Counted from the first letter of the stretch, positions 25,387 through 34,159 are shown. The stretch is DNA of 64,000 nt from Methanoculleus horonobensis (GCF_001602375.1 NZ_BCNY01000011.1:1-64000), one strand, 5' to 3'. Numbers and translations are program-made. Notes: generated by a model from the sequence alone, not told the origin.

Positions 25387-26178
25387 ATGATGGATAAGAA
25401 GAAGGTCAAGGATTACATGACCTACGACGTCGTCACCGTCAACGCCCACGGGACGGTCAGGGACGTCATCGAGACAATAAAGAAGACGCACCATGACGGC
25501 TTTCCGGTCGTGGAGAACTCAAAAGAGGTGGTGGGCTACATATCGGCACGGGACCTCCTCTTTGCCCATCCGTCGACGCCGGTGGAGCAGGTGATGTCCC
25601 GTCATCTCATCGTCGCCGATCCGGACATGAGCGTGAACGACGCCGCCCGGGTCATCTTCCGCTCCGGCATCCAGAAACTCCCGGTCGTCAACGAGAAGAA
25701 CGAGCTCATCGGGATCATGTCGAACGCCGACGTCATCAGGTCCCAGATCGAGCACGTCTCGCCGGAGAAGGTCTTCAAGTTCATCGAGACCCTCAAAAAA
25801 CTCTACGGGGTCGAGCCGGCCTTACGAAGGGGTTCGGTTCCGATCAACGACCTCCTGCCCACCCAGTCGAAGATCTACGAGGACGAACTCGAAGGGCGGA
25901 TGTACGAGATCCAGAAGGGGCTTGCCGAACCCCTGATCGTGGTCAGGCGGCCGGGCCGCTGGATCCTGGTCGACGGGCACCACCGGGCGATCGCGGCGAA
26001 GAGGCTCGGGATCACGAACCTCGACGCCTACATCATCGAGGTCCGGGAGAACATCGAGCTCGGGATGGAGCGGACGGCCCGGACGCTGAACTTAAAGACG
26101 CTCGACGACATCAAAGTGCTCGATTACGCCCGCCATCCCCTCGTCGCGCTGACCCACCGGCTTGTCAGGCACGGGTGA
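25387..26178 (+). CDS. CBS-pair protein fused to a ParB-like domain
   Basis: 263 residues. Two CBS motifs (about 5-60 and 65-120: VKDYMTYDVVTVNAHGTVRDVI, then VMSRHLIVADPDMSVNDAARVI) form an adenosine-nucleotide-sensing pair. The C-terminal part (about 140-245) is a ParB/sulfiredoxin-like module with LAEPLIVVRRPGRWILVDGHHRAIAAKRLG, the GHHR being the core nucleotide-binding motif. It resembles archaeal CBS-ParB proteins of unknown role, without the DNA-binding HTH of chromosome ParB. Two adjacent ATGs are possible starts. Confidence 0.88.
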   Translation: MMDKKKVKDYMTYDVVTVNAHGTVRDVIETIKKTHHDGFPVVENSKEVVGYISARDLLFAHPSTPVEQVMSRHLIVADPDMSVNDAARVIFRSGIQKLPVVNEKNELIGIMSNADVIRSQIEHVSPEKVFKFIETLKKLYGVEPALRRGSVPINDLLPTQSKIYEDELEGRMYEIQKGLAEPLIVVRRPGRWILVDGHHRAIAAKRLGITNLDAYIIEVRENIELGMERTARTLNLKTLDDIKVLDYARHPLVALTHRLVRHG

Positions 26179-26244
26179 CAGGCACCCCTCCCGTCGGGGG
26201 CACCCCGGGGTTTTCAGCCCGGAGGCTGCGAGCCCGGCCTCCGG

Positions 26245-26760
26245 TTAATATCGAGGATAGGAAGGCCTAGAAGCCATCCCAAACAAAGGTTCTGCAATAG
26301 CCTCGACGGCCGTGCGCCGGAACTCAATCTTCGCGGACACTTTGGCAGCATTTTCCGCCGAGTATTCGGCCATTCCCTTCCCGATCTTCGAGATGTACCG
26401 TGCTCCGTCACCGCCCGTGGGAACCAGCCCGGCGAGGCAGACGAGCGCCATCTGCCTGTCCCCCTGGGAGATGTACACCCCGGCGTCCCGGATGTCGCCG
26501 ACAAAGACGATCCCGCTCAGCGACGAGCCGATCAGGTAGTAGACGTTGTCGTGGTTCTCCTCGGCGTAGGCGCCCAGGGTGAAGCCGAGGACCAGTTCGG
26601 CCGCTGCGCGCCCGGCGCTGTACTCGTATGTGTCGGCATCGCCAGGTTCGCCGTCTTTGCCGTCGATCCAGCCGGAGCCACGCTGCGCGAGGTCATGGTA
26701 AGCAGGGCGTAGCTGCTCTTGAGGATGTCGACCCGGTGAAAGCCGACGGGGATGCCCAAA
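26245..26760 (-). pseudogene. truncated duplicate of the pre-toxin module of the adjacent toxin-like gene
   Basis: From about 26680 down to 26299 this strand is nearly identical to 28240-27859 in the toxin-like gene. It encodes the same GDADTYEYSAGRAAAELVLGF, VYYLIGSSLSGIVFVGDIRDA and EYSAENAAKVSAKIEFRRTAVEAI, with a few substitutions. After VEAI the sequence leaves homology and stops after AEPLFGMASRPSYPRY. Upstream the homology breaks at GSGWIDGK and joins unrelated sequence in another frame, so no complete gene can be drawn. It looks like an orphan module left by recombination of a polymorphic toxin tail. Confidence 0.8.
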
Positions 26761-26840
26761 AAGGTCTCTGAGAGTCAGCAGTTCCTGCTGGATACAAGTT
26801 ATGATGAAAATCGTACAAAAAAGAAATACCGGGGTAAAGT

Positions 26841-27338
26841 CTACTCAATTCCCCGGAGGTCTACACGGCCGTAAGCGTGAACGTAGTCTCCTACATCGAG
26901 TTGGAGGTAGGAATTTTTTTTATCAATGTCAATTAGCATCCTTCCAGCTTCAAAATCGACGATGGCACCGTGCCATCGTTCAGCTCTTTTAGGGTCATCT
27001 GGAATGATGATCTCTTCTATGCAGCCATTGATGTCGAGGTCAGGTCCGGCGTAATCTCCTTGAAGGTCTAATGGTGCATCTACACTTTTCTCAGCGGCCT
27101 CCATTTTTTCCAGAGATGATACTAACATGGCCAAGATGACTTCTCTAATCCCCCCAATCATATCAGGGGTACAGAGCATATGACCTTCGAAGGCACCATC
27201 AAAGACGTATGCCTTTTGCCCGCTAGCAAATTCGATAAGAACAAGCTGTGTGTAGACGCTATCTAGATATACAGCATCAGGTACCGTACCCCGAATAAAA
27301 GTTGGAAATTTGAGTTTTTCCTTCAACTCATCCATCAT
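26841..27338 (-). CDS. putative immunity protein for the upstream toxin
   Basis: 165 residues, unlike any family I recognise. It starts MMDELKEKLKFPTFIRGTV, is acidic (many Asp/Glu, few basic residues), and ends DVGDYVHAYGRVDLRGIE. The gene begins within two bases of the toxin-like gene's stop and is AT-rich compared with its surroundings, as is the toxin tail. A small acidic protein directly behind a polymorphic toxin tail is the usual immunity arrangement, so the role is inferred from position and composition, not from homology. Confidence 0.6.
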   Translation of the reverse strand: MMDELKEKLKFPTFIRGTVPDAVYLDSVYTQLVLIEFASGQKAYVFDGAFEGHMLCTPDMIGGIREVILAMLVSSLEKMEAAEKSVDAPLDLQGDYAGPDLDINGCIEEIIIPDDPKRAERWHGAIVDFEAGRMLIDIDKKNSYLQLDVGDYVHAYGRVDLRGIE

Positions 27339-27339
27339 G

Positions 27340-28764
27340 TTAGTTCATCCTCAAGGGGTGTGCCGTTACAATATAGCCATTACTTCCAATAATCAACAAC
27401 AATATTTCCCCAGAATTCGGCTCCACGTAGTGGTAGACTCCGTTATCATTAATCTTTTGCCCATTCTTCGCCCCATCCAGGATAAGATTCTTTATTGCAT
27501 CCTGATCCTCATACACAGGGCCGAAGACATCTCTAAACTGGTTGGTACCATGATAGTAGATGTGATTATTCTGGATATGAACCCATCCGGATCCACCATT
27601 GTCATATACGGTTCCCAGAACCTCACCACCAGCCGAGTCAAGTGTACCTTCCTCCAGCCAGACAGCAGTTCCGTCCCCACGTTTGGTCACTCGCAGCATC
27701 TCGGTTGGCGTGAGTTTCTTTGTCTCATCGCCAACGAGATCAAGCACGTCATCGGCAGTAACACCATCCGCTGCTCTGACAACTCTTGTCCCCAGCCCCA
27801 GGAACGCTTCGTCGAGCAAGGCGACTTTCTCCACCTCACCCGCACCGCTCTTCTGGATGGCCTCAACGGCCGTGCGCCGGAACTCAATCTTCGCGGACAC
27901 TTTGGCAGCATTTTCCGCCGAGTATTCGGCCATTTCTTTCCCGATCTTCGAGATGTACCGTGCTCCATCACCACCCGTGGGAACCAGCCCGACGAGGCAG
28001 ACGAGCGCCATCTGCTTGTCCCCCTGGGAGATGTACACCCCGGCGTCCCGGATGTCGCCGACAAAGACGATTCCGCTCAATGAGGAGCCGATCAGGTAGT
28101 AGACGTTGTCGTGGTTCTCCTCGGCGTAGGCGCCCAGGGTGAACCCGAGGACCAGTTCGGCCGCTGCGCGCCCGGCGCTGTACTCGTGCGTGTCGGCATC
28201 GCCAGGTTCGCCGTCTTTGCCGTCGACCCAGCCGTCGCCGTCGGAATCGGGATTATTGGGATTGGTACCGTTGTCCAGCTCGTAGGCATCGGTCAGGCCG
28301 TCGTGATCCGAGTCGCGCGCCAGCGGGTCGGTACCGAACTCGTCCAGTTCGAGTGCGTCGCTGATCCCGTCCCCATCCCCGTCGACGCTGTTCGGGTCGC
28401 TCACGAGGATGAAGTAGATCTTCCCGTTGACCAGGACCATCTGTCCGGCCTCCTCGCCGTCGGTCAGGCCGTCGCCGTCGGAATCAGCGCTGTACGGGTC
28501 GGTGAAGTACCGGTTCCCGAAGCCGTCCCACCAGCCGGCCACTTCGAGCCAGTCGGGGATGCCGTCGCCGTCGGTATCGATATCCTGGTAGAACCGCAGG
28601 GTATAGGTCACATCGCCGTCGTTGTCGCTCAGGATACCCGAATCATGGTTCCACATCCCGATCTGGCCGCCCGCGTGAGTGAACTGAAGGACCGGGGCGG
28701 AGACCACCAGATCGCTGACCATGGAGTCGCAAGAGCCGCCCGAGTCGTAGTAGCGAACGGTCAT
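27340..28764 (-). CDS. polymorphic-toxin-like protein: calcium-binding repeats, pre-toxin module and C-terminal nuclease-like domain
   Basis: 474 residues from the first ATG. About 85-225 hold five thrombospondin-3-type DxDxDG repeats (DTDGDGIPDW, DSDGDGLTDGEE, DGDGDGISDALE, DSDHDGLTDAYE, DSDGDGWVDGKD). A hydrophobic module (about 240-320) has the VGDIRDA...GLVPTGGDGARY pattern seen in pre-toxin linkers. The AT-rich tail (about 390-474) reads W-V-H-I with H, NQF, YED, IKNLI and finally GSNGYIVTAHP, resembling small RNase toxin tails of the BECR type. The frame is open upstream to a TAG near 28838 with protein-like sequence but no start codon, so the 5' end, including any signal peptide, may be missing. 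Toxin activity is inferred. Confidence 0.65.
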   Translation of the reverse strand: MTVRYYDSGGSCDSMVSDLVVSAPVLQFTHAGGQIGMWNHDSGILSDNDGDVTYTLRFYQDIDTDGDGIPDWLEVAGWWDGFGNRYFTDPYSADSDGDGLTDGEEAGQMVLVNGKIYFILVSDPNSVDGDGDGISDALELDEFGTDPLARDSDHDGLTDAYELDNGTNPNNPDSDGDGWVDGKDGEPGDADTHEYSAGRAAAELVLGFTLGAYAEENHDNVYYLIGSSLSGIVFVGDIRDAGVYISQGDKQMALVCLVGLVPTGGDGARYISKIGKEMAEYSAENAAKVSAKIEFRRTAVEAIQKSGAGEVEKVALLDEAFLGLGTRVVRAADGVTADDVLDLVGDETKKLTPTEMLRVTKRGDGTAVWLEEGTLDSAGGEVLGTVYDNGGSGWVHIQNNHIYYHGTNQFRDVFGPVYEDQDAIKNLILDGAKNGQKINDNGVYHYVEPNSGEILLLIIGSNGYIVTAHPLRMN

Positions 28765-29035
28765 GCCGAGGTTGCCGTAGTCGTCCCAGGCGGATTTCGC
28801 CCCGGTGCGCCGGTGACAGGCGTCAAATTCGCATAAGGTCTACTTAACCTGCTTGAATATATCAGAAAGTATATGTAACATTAAATAGCATTTCGAACAA
28901 CCAGAAACGGCCGCTCTTGATTCAGGGGGCCAGTGGACCTCAAATGCTCTGAAGGCACCTCAAGAAGACCGTTTCGCAGCCGACATGCCTATTCGCGGAC
29001 GAGAAGGGGCATGGAGGCCTGAACGGGGCGTCGAG

Positions 29036-31042
29036 ATGAGAGGAATACGAGAAACCATCACCCGCTGGACAAGAAACTACCTCAGGGAACAGCCGCCGCA
29101 CCCGGCGGCGATCGCCGAACTCTACCTGCTCTGCATCTCGCTCCTCTGGTTCCTCCCGGGCTTTCTCGCGCCGGAACTCTTCGGCGGGGGCAACGCTTAC
29201 CCGTTCATCATCTTCGAATACGGCGGCGTATACCTGTTCGCGGCCGTCCTCTTCGGGTGCTCCGCGGCACTCCTCCTCGCACTGGTGAGGAGGAAGACCG
29301 GAGCGGGCGGGCGGGTAATCGCCCTGGCCGTCGCGCTCTTCCTGCTCTACCTGGTTCCCGCCTATCTTGCAGGATCGATGCAGATGATACTGCCGTTTTA
29401 CGTCCCCGGGTGGGTGTATTTCGGCCTATCGCCCGCCGTCGACGTCCTGATGAGCGCCGCCATCTCCCTTTCGGGCATCGCCCTCCTCGCTCTCGCGACG
29501 ATCGCGCCCATCCTCCTCATCGACCGGTACGTCCCGATGAAGCGGCCATATGCCGCCGCGCTGGCGCTCGGCATCCTCCTCTTTCCCTGTCTGGCGGCGG
29601 CGATCTTTATGGTCGATCCCGTGCCGTCCCTCATCCCCTGGCTCTCCCTCTCCCTCTCGACCCTCTCCGTCCTCTGCCTCGGGGTCGCCGGGGCGGCAGT
29701 GCTCTCCATCCCTCTGGTCGTCCGCCGTCTCCTGAAGGGGAGCGGCAATGCCCCGCGGCAGGCCCGGGTCTTCGGGTTGCTTCTCCTCTGTCTCCTCCTC
29801 GTCTGGTTCGTCCCGGGGTATCTCGAGCCCGGGTTGTTCCTTATGGGCCACGATTACCCTGATCCCGGGCTGAAGATGAAATGGTTTATCCCCTATGACT
29901 CCGGGGATCACGAATATTCGCGGTTCGCCGTCCCCACGATCGAAGGCAACTATCTCATCGATGAAGATCGCTTCCTGATCCGCCCTCCTGCTTCCCCTCT
30001 CTCCGGAACGGCCCTTCGCGCAGTATACACCCGTGAACATACGGGTGAACAGTACGTCGTCGATCAATGGTGGTACAATAACCAGAGAACCTTCAGAGAC
30101 GAGAAGATGAGGCTACTCGATTCACTGACCGGTTCCGGCGAGATCTCCGAGACGACACTCGATCTCGGCGACCACCTCCTTGCCGCCGGGTTCGAGCGCT
30201 CCGACGCGGAGCGGAAATATCCCGCCTGGCTCTTTGTCAACGAGACCGCGAGGGGCTACATCCTCACCTACGAGAGGCCGTTCGACGACGGAAGGAGCAA
30301 CGACTTCTTCATCGTCTACTACGGGACATTCAACACCGTGGGCCCCGACCCGGACAGGTCTCTCAAAGCGCTGATCGCACAGCGGCTCTCCCCGTCGGCG
30401 ATCCGGGCTCCCGGCGAGGGGCTCGACGAGGGAGAACACCTGAACCGGATGCCGGAGGCGAAACCGTTCCTCTACATCTCCGAGATGATCCGGTATGCCG
30501 GCATCCTCCTCCTGACGCCCTTCCTCTTCGGGTGCTCCGCCGCGCTCCTCTTTGCGGGTGCGCTGACCGAACTGGAGACCCAAAAAAGGCGACTCGCGGT
30601 TGCGATTCCGCTCCTCGCCGCCGTCCTCCTGTTCCTCTCCCTCATCTCCGGCTACCTGACCGGTTCGACATGGATGCCAATCCCGCCGTTTTACCTCCCC
30701 ACGAGCGAGCCTCTCGGCGTATCGACTCTTCTCGAGGTCCTTCTGAACCTCCTGATATTCCTGTCGGCCCTCACGCTCATCGGTCTCGGGGTGATCGCGC
30801 CGTACCTCCTTCTCAGGCGCCATCTTCCCCTGAAACGGCCTTTCCGGGCCGTCCTCGTCTCGGGCACCCTCGTCTTCGGCATCCTCATCTACCCGCTCAT
30901 GATGATGCATGCCGTCTGGCAGGGATTGCGTCCTGCCCCCTGGATCTCTCTTCTTGCCTGGATGGCCCTCGGGTTCTGCCTTGCCGCCGCGTGGGCGGTG
31001 GTGATCTACGCAGTCCAGGCAGCGGCGGGGCGGAAGGGGTGA
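29036..31042 (+). CDS. internally duplicated polytopic membrane protein with an inserted soluble domain, unknown
   Basis: 668 residues, family not recognised. Two homologous membrane halves are visible: LLWFLPGFLAPELFGGGNAYP (near 30) matches LLVWFVPGYLEPGLFLMGHDYP (near 250); YLFAAVLFGCSAALLLAL (near 65) matches LLTPFLFGCSAALLFAG (near 490); LATIAPILLIDRYVPMKRPY matches LGVIAPYLLLRRHLPLKRPF. A soluble segment of about 200 residues (270-480, with QWWYNNQRTFRDEKMRLLDSL and FFIVYYGTFNTV) interrupts the second copy. About 13 hydrophobic helices. I chose the second ATG, just before the hydrophilic MRGIRETITRW start. Confidence 0.8.
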   Translation: MRGIRETITRWTRNYLREQPPHPAAIAELYLLCISLLWFLPGFLAPELFGGGNAYPFIIFEYGGVYLFAAVLFGCSAALLLALVRRKTGAGGRVIALAVALFLLYLVPAYLAGSMQMILPFYVPGWVYFGLSPAVDVLMSAAISLSGIALLALATIAPILLIDRYVPMKRPYAAALALGILLFPCLAAAIFMVDPVPSLIPWLSLSLSTLSVLCLGVAGAAVLSIPLVVRRLLKGSGNAPRQARVFGLLLLCLLLVWFVPGYLEPGLFLMGHDYPDPGLKMKWFIPYDSGDHEYSRFAVPTIEGNYLIDEDRFLIRPPASPLSGTALRAVYTREHTGEQYVVDQWWYNNQRTFRDEKMRLLDSLTGSGEISETTLDLGDHLLAAGFERSDAERKYPAWLFVNETARGYILTYERPFDDGRSNDFFIVYYGTFNTVGPDPDRSLKALIAQRLSPSAIRAPGEGLDEGEHLNRMPEAKPFLYISEMIRYAGILLLTPFLFGCSAALLFAGALTELETQKRRLAVAIPLLAAVLLFLSLISGYLTGSTWMPIPPFYLPTSEPLGVSTLLEVLLNLLIFLSALTLIGLGVIAPYLLLRRHLPLKRPFRAVLVSGTLVFGILIYPLMMMHAVWQGLRPAPWISLLAWMALGFCLAAAWAVVIYAVQAAAGRKG

Positions 31043-31117
31043 ATCGCGTAATCCTCTGCGGGTGAATTCCGGAAAGGTAAAAGCAGCTATCGACAACCAT
31101 ACGCTCAGTGTAGATCC

Positions 31118-32086
31118 ATGACGTCCGACCGCCAGACGACCCTGCAGAACCTCAGACGCCTCCTCCCTGCCTCGCTCATCGCCGGCCTCGTCGGCGGCGG
31201 ACTGCTGGTGGTGCTCCCGACCTACGTCCATACATGGTGCTGGAGCGGTATCGCCTGCTACAACCACGGACTCTTCGACGGCATCGGCACGTTCCAGAAC
31301 CTGGTGCTCGGCATCCTCTCCCTCCTTCTCACCGGGATGCTCCCGGTCGCCCTTTCGCGGGAGGGCGGGATGAAGAGGGACTTTGCCGTCCTTGCGGGAG
31401 GGATCGCCGGGTTCACGGCCGTTATGGTCAACTACCTCTATTCCCAGGCCACATCGGTCTTCGGGCATGGATACGCTCCCGAACTCTCCGACGTCCTTTC
31501 TGCGATCATCTTTCCCTTCGCAAACCACGCACTTCCCCTCCTCGCCCTTGCCCTTGCTATGGCAGCCCTCACCGCCATCGGGGCCTTCGTCGTCTCGTTC
31601 TTCCGGGAGAGAGCGGCCGGGCCGAACGAGGGTGCCGCGGCATCGAGGCTCATCCTCTGCTCCACGGCCGCCGCTATCCTCGTCGTCGTGGTTCTCCCCC
31701 CGCTCGCCGCTCACGCGATGCTCGGTGCGGGGATGGTCAACGTGAACCCCGGAACGGCGCTGATGACGACCGCGGTCTCCGCCGAACGCACCGCTCCGGG
31801 GATCATCGTCATCACCGTCGAGGAGACGCCTCCCGCCTCCGTGCTCGACCCGGGGAAGCCGTTCTCGGTCTTCATGAACGGCGTCGATGTCTCGAACGCC
31901 TCCGCGTGCGCCGCAAGCGGTTTTGCCGCAACGGTCGAGCCGCCCGGAGGGCTTTCGCCCGCTAAAGGAGCAGATGCTGCCTGGACGGGAGCCGGGGTCT
32001 CGAACAACGGCACGCCGGTGGACGTCGTGGTCGTGGCCCGCGGAGCCGACGGCTCGGAGATCATCGTCCTGAGCCTCAGGGTCTAA
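31118..32086 (+). CDS. membrane protein with a C-terminal exported beta-rich domain, unknown
   Basis: 322 residues, not recognised. Hydrophobic helices near 18-35, 58-78, 90-110, 130-160 and 180-205 are followed by about 110 residues outside the helices (GIIVITVEETPPASVLDPGKPFSVFMNG) that look like an Ig/archaellin-type beta domain. A Cys pair in HTWCWSGIACYNHG could be exported. It follows the duplicated membrane protein by about 75 bases on the same strand and may be co-transcribed. Confidence 0.72.
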   Translation: MTSDRQTTLQNLRRLLPASLIAGLVGGGLLVVLPTYVHTWCWSGIACYNHGLFDGIGTFQNLVLGILSLLLTGMLPVALSREGGMKRDFAVLAGGIAGFTAVMVNYLYSQATSVFGHGYAPELSDVLSAIIFPFANHALPLLALALAMAALTAIGAFVVSFFRERAAGPNEGAAASRLILCSTAAAILVVVVLPPLAAHAMLGAGMVNVNPGTALMTTAVSAERTAPGIIVITVEETPPASVLDPGKPFSVFMNGVDVSNASACAASGFAATVEPPGGLSPAKGADAAWTGAGVSNNGTPVDVVVVARGADGSEIIVLSLRV

Positions 32087-32128
32087 AAAAGAGGAACGGA
32101 AAAATCCGATCCGGGAGTGCCCGGACGC

Positions 32129-33307
32129 TCAGGACCCTTCCGTCCGGGTATCGAAGTCCTCGTTCAGGACGTGCTCTTTGACGATCGTCCCCTCCGGGAT
32201 GATCACCTCCGGCCAGAGCCGGGTTCCCGAGTGGACGACCACGCTGCCTTTTAAGACCGCACGCGGACCGATGACCGTGTCGTGCTCGATGTTGCACCCG
32301 CTCCCGATGAGCGTATCGTTGTCGATGATGCTCCCGCTGACGGTGCTGTCGCTCCCGATCAGCACCCGGTTGTAGATGGACGAGGAGAAGACCTTGGCGT
32401 TCTTCTTGAGGATGCAGCCCTCCCCGATGCTCGTGTACGGCCCGATGATGACGTTCTCCTCGATGATCGTTCCGGCGCCGATCGAGACCGGCCCGATCAC
32501 CCGGGAGTTCGCCGCGATCGAGACGCAGCTTCCTATCTGCGCCGGGCCGAGGATCCGGGCGCCCTTGATGTAGAGGTCGCCGGAGATGTTCGTGAACCCG
32601 ATATCCTGCAGTTTCCACCGTTCCGCTTCACGGAGCGACCGGGGGCTACCCACGTCCGACCAGTTGCCGCGGGCGAGCCAGGCCTTCAGGGCGTAGCCCT
32701 TCTCCATCAGTTCGGGGAAGAGGTTCCGGGCGAAGTCGAACTTCTCCCCGGTCGGGATATGGTCGAAGATCTCCGGGTTGCAGACGTACATCCCGGTGCT
32801 CGCGAGGTTCGAGAAGATCTCCCCGGGGCTCGGCTTCTCCTTGAACCGTTTGATCTGGTAGTCTGCATCGATCTCGGCGATCCCGTACTCCGTCGGGTCG
32901 TCGATACTGATGAGCCCGATCGTGGTGATCGAGTCGTTGTTGAGGTGCTCGCGGTAGAACTCGAGCAGGTTCAGGCCCACCACGTGGTCGCCGCCGACGA
33001 CCAGAAACGGCTGTTCTTCGAGGTATTTCTGGGCGTTCTTGACGCTCCCCGCCGTCCCGAGTTTCGTCTTCTCGTGGACGTAGGTGACGTTGACCCCGAA
33101 GAGCGACCCGTCCCCGAGGGCCTCCTCGATGGACTCGCTCATGTACCCGAGCGTGATCACCACGTCGGTGAACCCGAGGTTCGCGAGGTGTGAGACCAGG
33201 TGCTGGATCGAGGGTTTGTTGACGATTGGAATACACGGCTTAGGACGCCCGAACGTGAGGGGGCGGAGCCGTGTGCCCTCCCCTCCGCACATAATGCACA
33301 CCTTCAT
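32129..33307 (-). CDS. NDP-sugar nucleotidyltransferase with left-handed beta-helix tail (mannose/glucose-1-phosphate type)
   Basis: 392 residues. The N-terminal nucleotidyltransferase domain (about 1-235) starts KVCIMCGGEGTRLRPLTFGRPKPCIPI with the GGxGTRLxPLT signature and the activating Lys, and continues LVVGGDHVVGLNLLEFY. The C-terminal part is a hexapeptide-repeat beta-helix (IGSCVSIAANSRVIGPVSIGAGTIIEENVIIG). It makes an NDP-sugar for glycans or glycosylation; the base and sugar cannot be told. The ATG chosen begins the conserved strand; an in-frame extension upstream lacks similarity. Confidence 0.9.
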   Translation of the reverse strand: MKVCIMCGGEGTRLRPLTFGRPKPCIPIVNKPSIQHLVSHLANLGFTDVVITLGYMSESIEEALGDGSLFGVNVTYVHEKTKLGTAGSVKNAQKYLEEQPFLVVGGDHVVGLNLLEFYREHLNNDSITTIGLISIDDPTEYGIAEIDADYQIKRFKEKPSPGEIFSNLASTGMYVCNPEIFDHIPTGEKFDFARNLFPELMEKGYALKAWLARGNWSDVGSPRSLREAERWKLQDIGFTNISGDLYIKGARILGPAQIGSCVSIAANSRVIGPVSIGAGTIIEENVIIGPYTSIGEGCILKKNAKVFSSSIYNRVLIGSDSTVSGSIIDNDTLIGSGCNIEHDTVIGPRAVLKGSVVVHSGTRLWPEVIIPEGTIVKEHVLNEDFDTRTEGS

Positions 33308-33403
33308 GCCACTCCATTGTATGCGTATCGATTTAACCCTATTGGGGCGGCAAAGCACTCCATTCGCGAACCTTTATCCATCGTTATGCAAAGAATCTAC
33401 AGG

Positions 33404-33901
33404 ATGACGGCGTTCGAATGTAACCTCTGCGGAAAGTGCTGCATGCAGGCAGGCGGCGCGCTCATCGAGGTCGATAAGAGGCTCACGAGCCGCGATTTCC
33501 TCTGCCGGCAGAAGGTCGTCGGCGGCACGTTCCGCGCCCGGGTCGAGGAGCGGTTCCTCGATGCCTTCAGGGAGACCTCCGAGAACGAGAGACACCCTTC
33601 CTGGTGCCCGTTCCTCCGGCCTCTCCCGGGGGAGAGGGGGAAGTACGTCTGCACCATCCACAACAGCCGGCCGCTGATCTGCCGCTCCTACATCTGCTGC
33701 ACCATGCGGATCTTCGATGCCGGCGAGCAGGAGGTCGGGAGGGTGAAAGGGCGGAGAAGCCTCGCCACCGAGGATGCTGCCCTCCGCCGGTGCTGGGAGG
33801 AGGGAGTCGCACCGCTCGCAATCGACGACGACATCGCCTGGAAGAGCGAGGTTGCCGCGATCCTCGGCCGGGCGGGATACCGGGTCGAAGCCTATGAGTG
33901 A
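33404..33901 (+). CDS. YkgJ-type cysteine-cluster protein
   Basis: 165 residues. The N-terminal CNLCGKCCMQAGG and the middle CPFLRP, CTIHNSRPLICRSY form the conserved cluster of the zinc/iron-chelating YkgJ (CxxCxxCC) family; many archaeal members occur near methyl-transfer or modification genes but function is not known. I chose the second ATG: a TATA-like CCTTTATCC at 33371-33379 is about 27 bases upstream, giving a leaderless mRNA. An ATG six codons earlier remains possible. The gene overlaps the next by eight bases. Confidence 0.8.
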   Translation: MTAFECNLCGKCCMQAGGALIEVDKRLTSRDFLCRQKVVGGTFRARVEERFLDAFRETSENERHPSWCPFLRPLPGERGKYVCTIHNSRPLICRSYICCTMRIFDAGEQEVGRVKGRRSLATEDAALRRCWEEGVAPLAIDDDIAWKSEVAAILGRAGYRVEAYE

Positions 33902-34154
33902 ACCCCGGCGCCTCCCGGTCGTCCGGGGCCGGGTCCGGTGCACGGAGAGAGAGAGCGTCCCCATCGATCAATGCCGGCTCTGCGTCCACTCCGCCCGCGT
34001 CGTGGTAAAAGGGATAGAACTGCCGTCGCCGGCACGGGCCTACTGCAGCCGGTGCCGCGATGCACCCGATATCGATATGGCGAAGGTCGAGGCGGTTCTC
34101 TGCGATGACCTCTCCGGCGAGGGGTTCCGCAGCATCGCAAACATCATCAGTTAA
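33894..34154 (+). CDS. small Cys-rich protein, unknown
   Basis: 86 residues, family not recognised. It has CxxC pairs in QCRLCVHS and YCSRCRDAPD plus two further cysteines, which suggests a zinc or iron-sulphur site. The ATG overlaps the stop region of the YkgJ-type gene in a coupled arrangement, so the two may act together. It converges on the RHH-domain gene with five bases between. Confidence 0.7.
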   Translation: MSEPRRLPVVRGRVRCTERESVPIDQCRLCVHSARVVVKGIELPSPARAYCSRCRDAPDIDMAKVEAVLCDDLSGEGFRSIANIIS

Positions 34155-34159
34155 TCGGA

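Noticed and set aside
27340-28764. Dockerin or cell-surface adhesin as the main function
   Set aside because: The DxDxDG repeats alone would allow it, but the pre-toxin-like module, toxin-like tail, adjacent small acidic gene and orphan duplicate fit a polymorphic toxin better.
30122-31714. 530-residue minus-strand open frame
   Set aside because: Arg/Glu/Gly-rich antisense shadow of two membrane protein genes.
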